A DNA stretch of 64,000 bases from Anaerolinea sp. GTDB lineage: Bacteria; Chloroflexota; Anaerolineae; Anaerolineales; Anaerolineaceae. Each line of letters starts with the position of its first letter. The first letter of the stretch is position 1. The notes beneath the pieces were generated by a model that made no database searches, was not told the origin of the DNA, and saw only the letters and a program-made list of their open reading frames with translations. The stretch is taken from positions 62,001-126,000 of the forward strand of contig DYEC01000013.1 in assembly GCA_020725865.1 (NCBI GenBank), given 5' to 3'. Both the position numbers and the translations under genes were made by a program. Shown here in pieces: positions 1 through 8,024 of the stretch.

Positions 1-416
1 ACCGAGTTGCTGAACTCTCCTGCGAAATAAGCCACCAAACTTGCCAGGACAATACCTCCTGTACTCATCCCGCCCAGTATAGCTTCATAAGCTGTCTGCC
101 CTGCATAACTTTCCCAGCTTGACTCACCAGGCAGAAAGCGGACAATTCCAAGCACCAGAGCACTTAATGCCAGACAGGCAAAGCCCGTCCAAATCACGCG
201 GCGTGAACGCCGAAAACCGTAAACTTCGGTTAGCACATCCCCAAAAATATAACTCACCGGAAATAGCAGCGTCCCTGCGTCAAATGAAAGCGGTACCCCG
301 AATAGCGATACCCCCCAATCAACAATTTTTGCCGAGGAAGCAATATTACTGATGATTAATACAGTGACGAATAACGCCATCACCAGATCAAAATAACGGT
401 ATTCGCGATTCACCAA
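1..416 (-). CDS. Queuosine precursor transporter, YhhQ/VUT family (partial)
   Basis: Membrane transporter family (DUF165/YhhQ) that imports queuosine precursors. About 138 N-terminal residues are visible; the C-terminal part lies beyond the left edge. Family features seen: the segment FDAGTLLFPVSYIFGDVLTE followed by VYGFRR, several hydrophobic spans, and YFAGEFSNS at the window edge. No ATG lies in frame near the start. TTG at 416 or GTG at 413 follows an AAGGAG 11-14 nt upstream, so the start is non-ATG and slightly uncertain. A divergent tRNA-guanine transglycosylase homologue lies at 38-39 kb, but nothing here links the two directly. Confidence 0.8.
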   Translation of the reverse strand, partial: MVNREYRYFDLVMALFVTVLIISNIASSAKIVDWGVSLFGVPLSFDAGTLLFPVSYIFGDVLTEVYGFRRSRRVIWTGFACLALSALVLGIVRFLPGESSWESYAGQTAYEAILGGMSTGGIVLASLVAYFAGEFSNS

Positions 417-548
417 TCCAACAAAATCTCCTTTTTGGTTTTTTTCTTTGTTGCATAAAAATTTCCAGAATAAAAACAAATCAACGATAAATTCAAATTA
501 CCCGAAAGGCTCTTGATTATGATTTATACCACAAACAGAAACTTGGAC

Positions 549-599
549 AACAAGAAAAATAGACAGCCCGCTTAATCATGAGTGCAGCGGACCGTCTAT
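549..599 (-). terminator. Rho-independent terminator of the DAK2-like gene
   Basis: Imperfect 13-bp stem (559-571 with 587-599, two mismatched or wobble positions) around a 15-nt loop. Read on the minus strand it is followed by a T-rich tract (558-549). It lies 30 nt past the stop codon of the gene ending at 630, as expected for its terminator. Confidence 0.75.
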
Positions 600-629
600 C
601 AATACTTTCAGCTGGAAGTAATGGGATGG

Positions 630-1355
630 TTACTTTGTCCCACCAACCAGAAGACTCATTAAGGTGTTGGCAATAATGGTGGCAGATTGTGCGCGATGGG
701 GCGTTTGCCCCATTTGGCTACCAGCTACAATAGCCTGCACCAACGCTTCCATATTTGAGCGACCCTGTTGTTTGGCTTGCAAAAAGTTCATTCCGATGTT
801 CAATCCCATGCTCAATAACTGAGACGTATCTGGAGCCTGCTGTGGTGGCTGGTTTTGAGGCTGATTCTCACTGCCTAATAACGCGCCCAGTAAATCAGCA
901 ATGGGCGATTCTGCACCGGCAGGCGCCTGCGCTTGGGCTTGTCCCCCACCCAAGAACGTGCCCAACAAATCAGCAACGGGTGATTCTGCACTGGCAGGTG
1001 TCTGCGCTTGACTTTGTCCACCGCCCAATAGCGCGCTGATTAACATCATGGCATTATTAGAGGTGAGTTGCTGACCCTTGAACTGATTAGCCGCCTGAGC
1101 CAGTCCTTGCGCGTAAGCCTGCCCGGATCCAGACTTGGCTCTCTTGCTCAAATAATCGCTGGCATAGGCAAGTTGTTCAGAAACATCGGCTCCTTTCTTA
1201 GTTTTGACAGCTTTGGTGACCATTTCAAAGACCTGGACAATATTATCCCCATGGTCGTGGTTGTAACTATCAGCCTGATTGAGCACATCCCGGTTCTGTG
1301 CCAGGTTTTTCGCAACCGCCTGGAATACTTTCACAAGATCTACGTTATCTGTCAT
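630..1355 (-). CDS. DAK2-like domain protein with internal 25-residue repeat
   Basis: 241 aa, no signal peptide. The N-terminal third (about residues 20-95) resembles a DAK2/DhaL-type all-helical domain: an ADSYNHDHGDN segment where DAK2 proteins carry metal-binding acidic residues, and SGSGQAYAQGL where they carry the NSG-type segment. Key residues are altered, so catalysis cannot be assumed. Residues about 105-160 hold two copies of a 25-aa unit (LGGGQ.QAQ.P...ESP.ADLLG), a 75-bp in-phase tandem duplication, followed by a Gln/Pro-rich linker and a hydrophobic C-terminal helix region. It follows the LysM gene by 20 nt and is probably co-transcribed with it. The family call is from residual similarity only. 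Confidence 0.55.
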   Translation of the reverse strand: MTDNVDLVKVFQAVAKNLAQNRDVLNQADSYNHDHGDNIVQVFEMVTKAVKTKKGADVSEQLAYASDYLSKRAKSGSGQAYAQGLAQAANQFKGQQLTSNNAMMLISALLGGGQSQAQTPASAESPVADLLGTFLGGGQAQAQAPAGAESPIADLLGALLGSENQPQNQPPQQAPDTSQLLSMGLNIGMNFLQAKQQGRSNMEALVQAIVAGSQMGQTPHRAQSATIIANTLMSLLVGGTK

Positions 1356-1375
1356 CTCTTGCTACAACCCCTGTT

Positions 1376-1891
1376 CTATTTCTTCTTCATTTCTTCTGGC
1401 AGCTCTGGGATTTTCAACACCATACCCGGCTTGATAATATTGGGGTTGTCTCCAATGACTTCCTTATTGGCTTCATAGATCAGCATCCAGTAAGGACGAG
1501 TAGCATTTCCATAATACTTCAGCGCAACATGACTAAGTGTTTCATCCCAGCCTTTGACTTCATATTCTGCAATGAATTTGGGCGCGGCAGCGGCCGCAGC
1601 AGCCGCTCGAGCAGCTGCCAACCGAGCCTCATGCTCTCGCATCTCCTGCAAAACCTGTTCAGACTTTTCTCGGGCTTCTTTTTGTCTTAATTCTTCTTCC
1701 AGTTTTTTGGCTTTTGCCTCTGCCTCAGCAATTTTAGCTTCAGCCTCCCGAGCACGTTGTTGGGCAGCCTGAGCTTCCTGTTCAGCAGCAAGTGCTGCCT
1801 GGCGAGCTTTTTCGGCCGCTTCTTTTTCATCGCGGCTTGTCAATGCATCAACCGCTCGATCAAATATACCCTTCTTTTTTTCTTCTGCCAT
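1376..1891 (-). CDS. LysM domain protein with coiled-coil Ala/Glu-rich N-terminus
   Basis: 171 aa. Residues about 20-100 are a long charged Ala/Glu/Lys/Arg coiled coil, then a poly-Ala run, then a C-terminal LysM-type domain (about 108-165: EYEVKGWDETLSHVALKYYGN, with NPNIIKPGMVLKIP). The arrangement resembles cytoplasmic YgaU/Kbp-like LysM proteins; there is no signal peptide. Start chosen at ATG 1891 because AGGAGGAAGG lies just upstream; an in-frame ATG at 1915 would put that Shine-Dalgarno inside the gene. First gene of a two-gene unit with the DAK2-like gene. An extended -10 box lies at 1937-1945. Confidence 0.8.
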   Translation of the reverse strand: MAEEKKKGIFDRAVDALTSRDEKEAAEKARQAALAAEQEAQAAQQRAREAEAKIAEAEAKAKKLEEELRQKEAREKSEQVLQEMREHEARLAAARAAAAAAAAPKFIAEYEVKGWDETLSHVALKYYGNATRPYWMLIYEANKEVIGDNPNIIKPGMVLKIPELPEEMKKK

Positions 1892-1936
1892 TTTCCTTCC
1901 TCCTCTCAAACTCAAAAAATTGAATTATGTAATGTT

Positions 1937-1945
1937 ATTTTAGCA
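1937..1945 (-). promoter_or_regulatory. Extended -10 promoter element of the LysM gene
   Basis: TGCTAAAAT on the minus strand, 46 nt upstream of ATG 1891. It matches the TGNTAAAAT box seen upstream of several other genes here. No clear -35 is seen. Confidence 0.45.
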
Positions 1946-2026
1946 CAAATCGAATCGATCAACACAATATCATTCAAACCAGGCAAATGCAAAGTTCATA
2001 CACTCGAACTCACTATGAAGCACTCT

Positions 2027-2055
2027 TTGACTTCCATTCTCTCCTGCAATATACT
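2027..2055 (+). promoter_or_regulatory. Sigma70-type promoter of the P5C dehydrogenase gene
   Basis: TTGACT at 2027-2032, 17-bp spacer, TATACT at 2050-2055. The predicted start site (about 2062) falls inside the palindrome at 2059-2083. Leader about 60 nt. Confidence 0.75.
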
Positions 2056-2058
2056 TAT

Positions 2059-2083
2059 ATATACCTGAAAGGTTCAGGTATAT
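2059..2083. promoter_or_regulatory. Palindromic operator over the transcription start
   Basis: Perfect 11-bp inverted repeat ATATACCTGAA / TTCAGGTATAT with a 3-nt centre, beginning 4 nt after the -10 box. Position and symmetry fit a repressor site. The cognate regulator is not identified; no regulator gene adjoins it. Confidence 0.65.
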
Positions 2084-2123
2084 CACTCAAAAACTATATT
2101 CAGGGAAACAGGAGATCACTTGT

Positions 2124-3707
2124 ATGACCGAGACGTTCAAACTTACCTATGGCACCATGTTTAACCCCCCAGAAGAACTCCATATCCGCTTTTCAGAAGC
2201 CCTTAGAAATGTTAGGGAAAATCTTGGTAAAGAACATGGCATGATCATCAATGGCAAAGAGCGTTTCACCGAAGAAAAGTTTGAGGACCGCAACCCCGCC
2301 AATACCGATATGGTGCTCGGTATTTTCCAAAAAGGTGGTATCACCGATGCGCGCGATGCTGTTGAAGCCGCTAAAAAGGCCTTCCCTGTTTGGAGCCGGA
2401 TGAATTGGCAGGACCGGGTTGCCCTCATCCGTAAAGCAGCTGAGATCATGGATCGGCGTATCTTCGAGATGGGGGCAGTAATTGCCCTTGAGGTCGGTAA
2501 AAATCGTATGGAAGCATTAGGGGATGTTGCGGAGACAGCGGACTTATTCCGCTATGCCTGCTCTCAAATGGAAGCAAACAACGGGTTCATTCATGAAATG
2601 GGACGCGACCCATTCGTGGGTTATATCTCCACAAACGTTTCCGTGCTTCGCCCTTATGGCGTCTGGCTTGTGATTAGCCCATTCAACTTTCCCTGTGCCT
2701 TGACCGGTGGGCCAACAGCCGCAGCATTGGTCACTGGTAATACCGTGATTATGAAACCAGCCACAGATACTCCATGGACAACCCGCCTGATTGCAGAGTG
2801 TCTGCGTGAAGCAGGACTTCCGGATGGCGTTTTCAATTATGTGACTGGACCAGGTAGTACAGTAGGACAGGCACTGATTGATGACCCCGCCATTGCCGGC
2901 GTTACTTTCACTGGCTCTTACGATGTTGGCATGAAAATCTTCCGCGATTTTGCTCAAGGGCGTTGGGTACGTCCAACCATTCTCGAACTAGGCGGCAAGA
3001 ATCCGGCGATTGTGTCACGCCACGCCGACTTGGACACCGCTGCAATCGGAATTGTCCGATCAGCGTTTGGTTTACAGGGGCAGAAGTGCTCAGCCTGTTC
3101 ACGAGTATATATTGAGGAGCCGGTCTATGAGCCGCTGATCGAAAAACTTGTCGAGCTGACCAACAAATTAACCATAGGCGATCCGACTGATCGTAATGTC
3201 TATCTCGGGCCGGTGGTCAACCGCAGTTCATACCGGGACTTTCAAAACTTTTGTGAAGAAATCAGCCAAGCCGGCGGACGGTTCCTGACTGGCGGCAAGA
3301 TATTAACCGAAGGTGAATATGCTAAAGGTTACTTTTGCGCGCCCACATTGGTAGCTGACCTTCCGCTGACCCATAGGCTGTGGAAGCATGAGATGTTCGT
3401 CCCCATCACCACCGTCACCAAAGTCAGCGACCTCGACGAAGCCATGCGATACGCCAATGATGTGGATTATGGTCTGACAGCGGGTTTCTATGGCGCGCCC
3501 GAAGAGGCCGACTGGTTCTTCGACAATATTGAGGCGGGTGTTAACTACGTCAACCGTCCTCAGGGAGCCACAACTGGAGCATGGCCTGGCTTCCAGCCCT
3601 TTGGTGGATGGAAAGGTTCTGGTGCCAGCGGTAAGAACGCCGGCGGACTGTATTATCTTCAACTATACATGCGTGAGCAGATTCATACTCACGTACGAAA
3701 AGCTTGA
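2124..3707 (+). CDS. rocA: L-glutamate gamma-semialdehyde (P5C) dehydrogenase, RocA type
   Basis: 527 aa, full family length. NAD(P)+-dependent aldehyde dehydrogenase that would oxidise glutamate semialdehyde/P5C to glutamate in proline and arginine breakdown. Seen: SPFNFP in the Rossmann region, FTGS turn, ELGGKNP with the general-base Glu (about 282), GQKCSACSR with the catalytic Cys (about 318), and the C-terminal GATTGAWPG...PFGGWKGSG block typical of P5C dehydrogenases rather than other aldehyde dehydrogenases. ATG 2124 follows ACAGGAGATCACTTGT. Monocistronic: its own promoter and operator lie upstream and a strong terminator follows. The exact substrate is inferred from family motifs. 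Confidence 0.85.
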   Translation: MTETFKLTYGTMFNPPEELHIRFSEALRNVRENLGKEHGMIINGKERFTEEKFEDRNPANTDMVLGIFQKGGITDARDAVEAAKKAFPVWSRMNWQDRVALIRKAAEIMDRRIFEMGAVIALEVGKNRMEALGDVAETADLFRYACSQMEANNGFIHEMGRDPFVGYISTNVSVLRPYGVWLVISPFNFPCALTGGPTAAALVTGNTVIMKPATDTPWTTRLIAECLREAGLPDGVFNYVTGPGSTVGQALIDDPAIAGVTFTGSYDVGMKIFRDFAQGRWVRPTILELGGKNPAIVSRHADLDTAAIGIVRSAFGLQGQKCSACSRVYIEEPVYEPLIEKLVELTNKLTIGDPTDRNVYLGPVVNRSSYRDFQNFCEEISQAGGRFLTGGKILTEGEYAKGYFCAPTLVADLPLTHRLWKHEMFVPITTVTKVSDLDEAMRYANDVDYGLTAGFYGAPEEADWFFDNIEAGVNYVNRPQGATTGAWPGFQPFGGWKGSGASGKNAGGLYYLQLYMREQIHTHVRKA

Positions 3708-3717
3708 TCCTCCTTCA

Positions 3718-3757
3718 GTTGACTGGCTCTTTCCAAAGAGCCGGTCAACCTCTTTTG
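3718..3757 (+). terminator. Rho-independent terminator after rocA
   Basis: 15-bp stem (3718-3732 with 3735-3749, one G-T type mismatch), 2-nt loop, then CTCTTTT. Ten nucleotides after the rocA stop; it separates rocA from the next operon. Confidence 0.85.
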
Positions 3758-3775
3758 GATTACATCCTTACAACA

Positions 3776-4009
3776 ATGGAATTGGGTTATCGCACCGGTT
3801 CATTTTTCATCCTACTCGGGCTAGTTCTAATTTTGCTGTTTGTTATTGCCGACACAGCAAAAATCATCGACGTCAGATTGCTGATTGGAGGTGCCTTGTT
3901 AATTGCTGTGGGCATCTTCATCCGCAGGCGCTATGCAATTTCAGAGCGCCCTCGCAGCGAGCGGTTCCGAGTACTTCGCAGAATTTTTCGTAAGAAAGAG
4001 AAAAAATGA
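3776..4009 (+). CDS. Small two-TM membrane protein, unknown function
   Basis: 77 aa from ATG 3776. Two hydrophobic helices (about residues 10-26 and 33-48), then a strongly basic cytoplasmic tail ending RKKEKK. Not recognised as a named family. An in-frame upstream start at 3704 would run through the rocA terminator and is unlikely. The Shine-Dalgarno is weak. The stop codon overlaps the ATG of the CoA-transferase A gene by 4 nt (ATGA), so translation is probably coupled. Confidence 0.6.
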   Translation: MELGYRTGSFFILLGLVLILLFVIADTAKIIDVRLLIGGALLIAVGIFIRRRYAISERPRSERFRVLRRIFRKKEKK

Positions 4010-4908
4010 CCAAACTCTGTACGCTCTCAGAAGCTATTTCCCAATTTGTTCACGACGGTGACCTCGTTTATGCTGCTGGTTTTACTCACTTGATTCCCTT
4101 TGCGGCAGGTCATGAAATTATTCGGCAAGGACGTAAGAATTTGATTCTGGCACGCGCCACCCCCGATATCATTTATGAGCAAATGGTAGCCGCCGGCTGC
4201 GCACGCAAAATCATCTTCTCTTATATGGGAAATCCCGGCGTGGGTTCCCTGCGAATTTTACGAGAAGAGGTAGAAACAGGCCGTCTGGAATGGGAAGAAT
4301 ACTCACATTTTGGGATGATTTCACGCCTTCAGGCAGGCGCCAGTGGTCTCCCTTTTATTCCAATGAACCAAACCGCAGCCACTGATCTTGAGTCTGCCAA
4401 CCCCAACTATCGCCGTGTCAGGGACCCATATACGAATATTGAGGTAATTGTTTTACCTCCACTTTTACCGGATGTAGCAATCGTGCATGTTCAACGCTGC
4501 GATGCCGAAGGGAATGCTCAGATTTGGGGCATCATTGGGGAGCAGAAAGAAGCTGCTTTTGCATCAAAACATGTCATTGTTACAGCTGAGGAAATTGTTG
4601 AGGAGGAAGTCATCCGGTCTGACCCTAATCGAACGATTATCCCAGCGTTTATTGTGGATGCCGTATGCCACGTTCCCTACTGCGCTCATCCTTCCTATAC
4701 ACAAGGTTATTATGATCGTGACAATCTCTTTTACTTGAACTGGGATAAAATCAGCGAGACGCGTCAAGGGATTCAGCAATATTTGGAAGAATGGGTCTAT
4801 GGCGTCAAAGACCGTCAGGAATACTGGCAAAAGCTGGGCAAAGAAACACATCAACGATTAAGCGTTAAACCTCGCTGGAGCGTTCCTGTGAACTATGGAG
4901 AATACTAA
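4006..4908 (+). CDS. CoA-transferase subunit A, glutaconate-CoA-transferase-like
   Basis: 300 aa. Class I CoA-transferase alpha chain that with subunit B moves CoA between an acyl-CoA donor and a carboxylic acid. Seen: N-terminal DGDLVYAAGFTHLIPFAAGHE nucleotide-fold start, LPPLLPDVAIVHVQRCDAEGNAQ and an ITAEEIVEEE-like segment (here VTAEEIVEEEVI), all typical of GctA-like subunits. Starts inside the previous stop codon and is followed 3 nt later by subunit B. Substrate is not decided by sequence. The downstream D-2-hydroxyacid dehydrogenase hints at a 2-hydroxy acid. Confidence 0.85.
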   Translation: MTKLCTLSEAISQFVHDGDLVYAAGFTHLIPFAAGHEIIRQGRKNLILARATPDIIYEQMVAAGCARKIIFSYMGNPGVGSLRILREEVETGRLEWEEYSHFGMISRLQAGASGLPFIPMNQTAATDLESANPNYRRVRDPYTNIEVIVLPPLLPDVAIVHVQRCDAEGNAQIWGIIGEQKEAAFASKHVIVTAEEIVEEEVIRSDPNRTIIPAFIVDAVCHVPYCAHPSYTQGYYDRDNLFYLNWDKISETRQGIQQYLEEWVYGVKDRQEYWQKLGKETHQRLSVKPRWSVPVNYGEY

Positions 4909-4911
4909 AAT

Positions 4912-5667
4912 ATGAATTACTCATCTTCTGAACTCATGACTGTGAACGCTGCCCGTTTGTTGCAGGATGGAGATACAGTGTTTGTCGGCGTTGGTTTGCC
5001 CAATCTTGCTTGCAATTTGGCACGCCGTACCCACGCACCCAATTTACTGATGATTTACGAGGCTGGGGTGGTGGGTGCGCGGCCATCTCGCTTACCGCTT
5101 TCGATTGGTGACCCGACCTTAGTTAGTGGCTCCACCCTGGTCTGTAGCATGTATGAGGTATTTACACTTTATCTCCAGCGCGGCAATGTAGATGTCGGTT
5201 TTCTGGGTGGAGCTCAAATTGACCGTTTTGGTAATATTAACGCCACTGTGATTGGCGACTACCAGCACCCCAAAGTTCGCCTGCCCGGTTCAGGTGGCTC
5301 AATGGAAATTGCCGCCTGGGCAAACCGCTGTTACATTATCACCCCACATCAGAAAAGGCGCTTTCCCGAGAAAGTAGATTTCACTACCTCTGCTGGCTTT
5401 TTGACTGGCCGTTCTCAGCGGTTAGCAACCGGTGTACGAGGAAAGGGACCACAAGCTGTGGTCACCGATCTTGGCATATTGCAACCAGATGAAAACGGCG
5501 AGCTGATACTAACCGCATTGCATCCTACCGCCACCCTTGAACAAGTACGGATAAATACCGGATGGGAACTAAAGGTTGCCCCTGACATGCAAATTACCGA
5601 ACCGCCAAGCGAAGAAGAATTACGCATCTTGCGCGAAGAGCTAGACCCAACAGGGATTTATCTGTGA
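4912..5667 (+). CDS. CoA-transferase subunit B, glutaconate-CoA-transferase-like
   Basis: 251 aa. Beta chain carrying the catalytic glutamate of class I CoA-transferases, here E50 in MIYEAGVVGARP. Also seen: QIDRFGNINATVIG and PGSGGSMEIAAWANR, both typical of GctB/KetoB chains. Short initial ATG preceded by GGAGAATACTAAAAT. Its stop overlaps the GTG start of the next gene (GTGA). Forms a heteromer with the upstream subunit. Confidence 0.85.
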   Translation: MNYSSSELMTVNAARLLQDGDTVFVGVGLPNLACNLARRTHAPNLLMIYEAGVVGARPSRLPLSIGDPTLVSGSTLVCSMYEVFTLYLQRGNVDVGFLGGAQIDRFGNINATVIGDYQHPKVRLPGSGGSMEIAAWANRCYIITPHQKRRFPEKVDFTTSAGFLTGRSQRLATGVRGKGPQAVVTDLGILQPDENGELILTALHPTATLEQVRINTGWELKVAPDMQITEPPSEEELRILREELDPTGIYL

Positions 5668-6689
5668 CCACAAACGAACCAATTGAAATTCTCACCACCA
5701 TTGAATTTGCCGAATCAATCCTGAAGGAATTGCAACAAATCTCACCCCGTTTGCAATTTACAATTCAATCTGCCAGACGCCCGGAAGATATTCCTGATGA
5801 CCTCTGGGCAAAAACGGAAATACTTTACACCGATACTGTTCTTCCCGAACCGGATCAGGTGCCAAATTTACGCTGGCTTCAATTCCACTATTCCGGTGTT
5901 GATTTCGCCTTAGATGCACCCCTATTACAGAAACCCGGTCTACAAATTACTACCCTGAGTGGCGCCGCTGTACCACAAATCGCTGAATATGTCTTAATGA
6001 TGATGCTGGCTTTGGGACATCGTCTACCGGATGTTTTCATTCATCAAGCTAGAGCAGAGTGGCCAAGTGATCGCTGGGACCGCTTCATGCCGAAGGAGCT
6101 ACGTGGCAGCACTGTTGGCATCGTTGGATATGGCAGTATTGGACGAGAGATTGCCCGCCTGTTATTGCCTTTTGGTGTAACCATTCTGGCAGCCAAACGA
6201 GATGTGAAGCATCCTCAAGACACAGGCTATACTATCCCCGGTCTTGGGGACCCGCACGGGGATTTCTTTCACCGCTTGTACCCTATTCAAGCACTAAAAT
6301 CCATGCTAAAGTTGTGTGATTTTGTTATAGTCAGTGTTCCATTGACCAGACAAACCCGTAACATGATTAATGCAGATGTGCTGAAAGCTATAAAAAGTGG
6401 AGCCTACTTAATTGACATAGGACGAGGCGGTGTGATTGATCAAAGTGCCCTGCTGGACGCGCTTCAGGAACACCGGCTGGCTGGTGCTGCATTAGATGTC
6501 TTTGCAGAAGAACCATTGCCGCCTTCTAGCCCATTTTGGCATCTTCCCAACGTGATTATCTCACCACATATCGCTGGCATTAGTCCGTATTACCGGCTAC
6601 GCGCAGCTGATTTGTTTGCGGAAAACCTGCAAAGATATATTCGTGGCATCCCATTACTAAACCTTCTGGATTTGGATAATCAGTACTAA
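5664..6689 (+). CDS. D-2-hydroxyacid dehydrogenase (NAD-dependent)
   Basis: 341 aa, GTG start overlapping the previous stop by 4 nt. Interconverts 2-oxo and (R)-2-hydroxy acids. Seen: NAD-binding VGIVGYGSIGREIA (about 149-162); catalytic Arg in LIDIGRGGVID, Glu in LDVFAEEPLP and His in SPHIAGIS. The N-terminal catalytic half is divergent, so the substrate is open. In the same transcript as a GctAB-like CoA-transferase, it could supply or consume (R)-2-hydroxyglutarate; this is inference from context only. Confidence 0.85.
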   Translation: MTTNEPIEILTTIEFAESILKELQQISPRLQFTIQSARRPEDIPDDLWAKTEILYTDTVLPEPDQVPNLRWLQFHYSGVDFALDAPLLQKPGLQITTLSGAAVPQIAEYVLMMMLALGHRLPDVFIHQARAEWPSDRWDRFMPKELRGSTVGIVGYGSIGREIARLLLPFGVTILAAKRDVKHPQDTGYTIPGLGDPHGDFFHRLYPIQALKSMLKLCDFVIVSVPLTRQTRNMINADVLKAIKSGAYLIDIGRGGVIDQSALLDALQEHRLAGAALDVFAEEPLPPSSPFWHLPNVIISPHIAGISPYYRLRAADLFAENLQRYIRGIPLLNLLDLDNQY

Positions 6690-6690
6690 A

Positions 6691-7560
6691 GTGAAAAAAT
6701 CATTGAAGCCTTACCTTGCACTGGTAACAGGAATTCTTGCGCTCAGTATGTCCGGCATTTTTGTCCGCTTGGCAAACGCACCGGGCGTGGTCACGTCATT
6801 TTACCGCATGTTTATAGCTTCTATGATTATGTTGCCGTTCTTCTGGAATTATGTCAGAAAACATCGGAACAGCGCATTGAACTGGCATTATCTCTGGTTG
6901 CCCCTACTAGGGGGGATATTTACCGGCCTAGACCATTACACGTGGAGCACAGCCATCGGGTATACGCGAATTGCCAACGCTACCCTTATGAATTATATTG
7001 CCCCGTTATGGGTAGCTTTGTTTGCTCATTTTCTGTGGAAACAACAACTCAAACAGCGATTTTGGATTGGTCTGGTGTTGACGCTTTGTGGTATTTTTGC
7101 CATTTTCGGTAATGATATGCTCACGGCACCTCAGCTTGGCATGGGCGATTTACTGGCAATCTTTTCCAGCCTGTTCTATGCCGGTTACTTTTTAATCACC
7201 CAGCGTGGGCGGGAATATTTTCAAACGTTGCCTTACGTGTGGGTTGTCGCACTTGGCAGTGCTGTAACGCTACTGATTATTGTCTTCCTCTCAGGTCATC
7301 CACTGGCGGGCTATCCCCTGAAAACCTATCTAGCATTTCTCGGCGCTGCTTTACTATCACAGGTGATTGGATACTTTTCGGTAGGTTATGCCTTAGGGCA
7401 CATCTCAGCAGCAGTCGTTGCACCGACGATGCTGGCATCCCCTGTACTGGCAGCTCTCCTAGCCATTCCTCTTACCGGTGAAACGCTTGCCCCAGTCCAA
7501 TATCTGGGAGGGCTCATCTCACTGAGCGGAATTTACCTTATCAATCGCCATACCACTTAA
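6691..7560 (+). CDS. EamA/DMT-family transporter
   Basis: 289 aa, GTG start one nucleotide after the previous stop. About ten hydrophobic helices in two EamA repeats; typical short loop IGYTRIANATLMNYIAPLW at the end of the first repeat and LASPVLAALLAIPLTGETL in the second. Inner-membrane exporter or importer of small metabolites; substrate unknown. Last gene of the CoA-transferase operon, so it may move the organic acid handled there. Confidence 0.85.
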   Translation: MKKSLKPYLALVTGILALSMSGIFVRLANAPGVVTSFYRMFIASMIMLPFFWNYVRKHRNSALNWHYLWLPLLGGIFTGLDHYTWSTAIGYTRIANATLMNYIAPLWVALFAHFLWKQQLKQRFWIGLVLTLCGIFAIFGNDMLTAPQLGMGDLLAIFSSLFYAGYFLITQRGREYFQTLPYVWVVALGSAVTLLIIVFLSGHPLAGYPLKTYLAFLGAALLSQVIGYFSVGYALGHISAAVVAPTMLASPVLAALLAIPLTGETLAPVQYLGGLISLSGIYLINRHTT

Positions 7561-7844
7561 AGACGCGACTGTTCCAAAATTGGTAAACCGGCGAATTGGG
7601 GCGGGCGCCGTCCACAACACAAATGAATAATGCTTCAAGTCATACCGGAAGCTTCGTTGGTATCTCAGGCAAGTATAGCAATGTGCACATACTTCCTATA
7701 CTGACTATCTCACAACCCTTTGGCCCTCCGGTTGAACTTGGAAATTCTTCCCCGTGCATTTCTTGCTCGGATATTTCAAATGACTGCACTATCTTTCCGC
7801 AAATCCCTTTACAACCTGTTTTACCAGTTTTGAAACGGTTACAA
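7561..7844. other. Intergenic stretch without recognisable gene
   Basis: No coding region with codon or homology support, no strong terminator and no RNA gene seen. One open frame (7596-7853) has low-complexity, Ser/Pro/Ile-rich composition and no Shine-Dalgarno, and is not called. Confidence 0.5.
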
Positions 7845-7938
7845 GAGTGTTGAAAAACTCATATTTAAGTGTATATCTACACGAAAAATGAGCTGTTTTA
7901 CCACATATGTTGGTTGGGTTTCATTTTTCAACACCCTC
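7845..7938. repeat. 94-bp inverted-repeat (MITE-like) element, copy 1
   Basis: Ends GTGTTGAAAAA (left) and TTTTTCAACAC (right) form an 11-bp terminal inverted repeat, extended to about 14 bp with mismatches. The left 40 bp align with the element at 27966-28059: GAG-x-GTTGAAAAA-x-TCATATTT then TATATCTACAC and an A-run. Both copies are exactly 94 bp. No coding capacity and no clear target duplication for this copy. Looks like a non-autonomous mobile element; a transposase source is not in the window. Confidence 0.6.
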
Positions 7939-7952
7939 ATCACTCCCATTTT

Positions 7953-7981
7953 TTGACATTTCGCTCCTTTTATGCTATTCT
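7953..7981 (+). promoter_or_regulatory. Sigma70-type promoter of the MBL hydrolase gene
   Basis: TTGACA at 7953-7958, 17-bp spacer, TATTCT at 7976-7981. Starts 15 nt after the 94-bp element, giving a short leader of about 37 nt. Confidence 0.8.
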
Positions 7982-8024
7982 ACATATCGTGTGGATATAT
8001 CCCCGAATAATGGAGAAGGTGTGA

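Noticed and set aside
119-352. 77-aa plus-strand frame at the window start
   Set aside because: Antisense to the YhhQ-family transporter, whose motifs are clear on the minus strand.
3704-3775. N-terminal extension of the small membrane protein
   Set aside because: Would translate the rocA terminator hairpin.
7596-7853. 85-aa open frame in the 7.6-kb intergenic region
   Set aside because: No ribosome site, biased Ser/Pro/Ile composition, overlaps the 94-bp repeat, no family resemblance.
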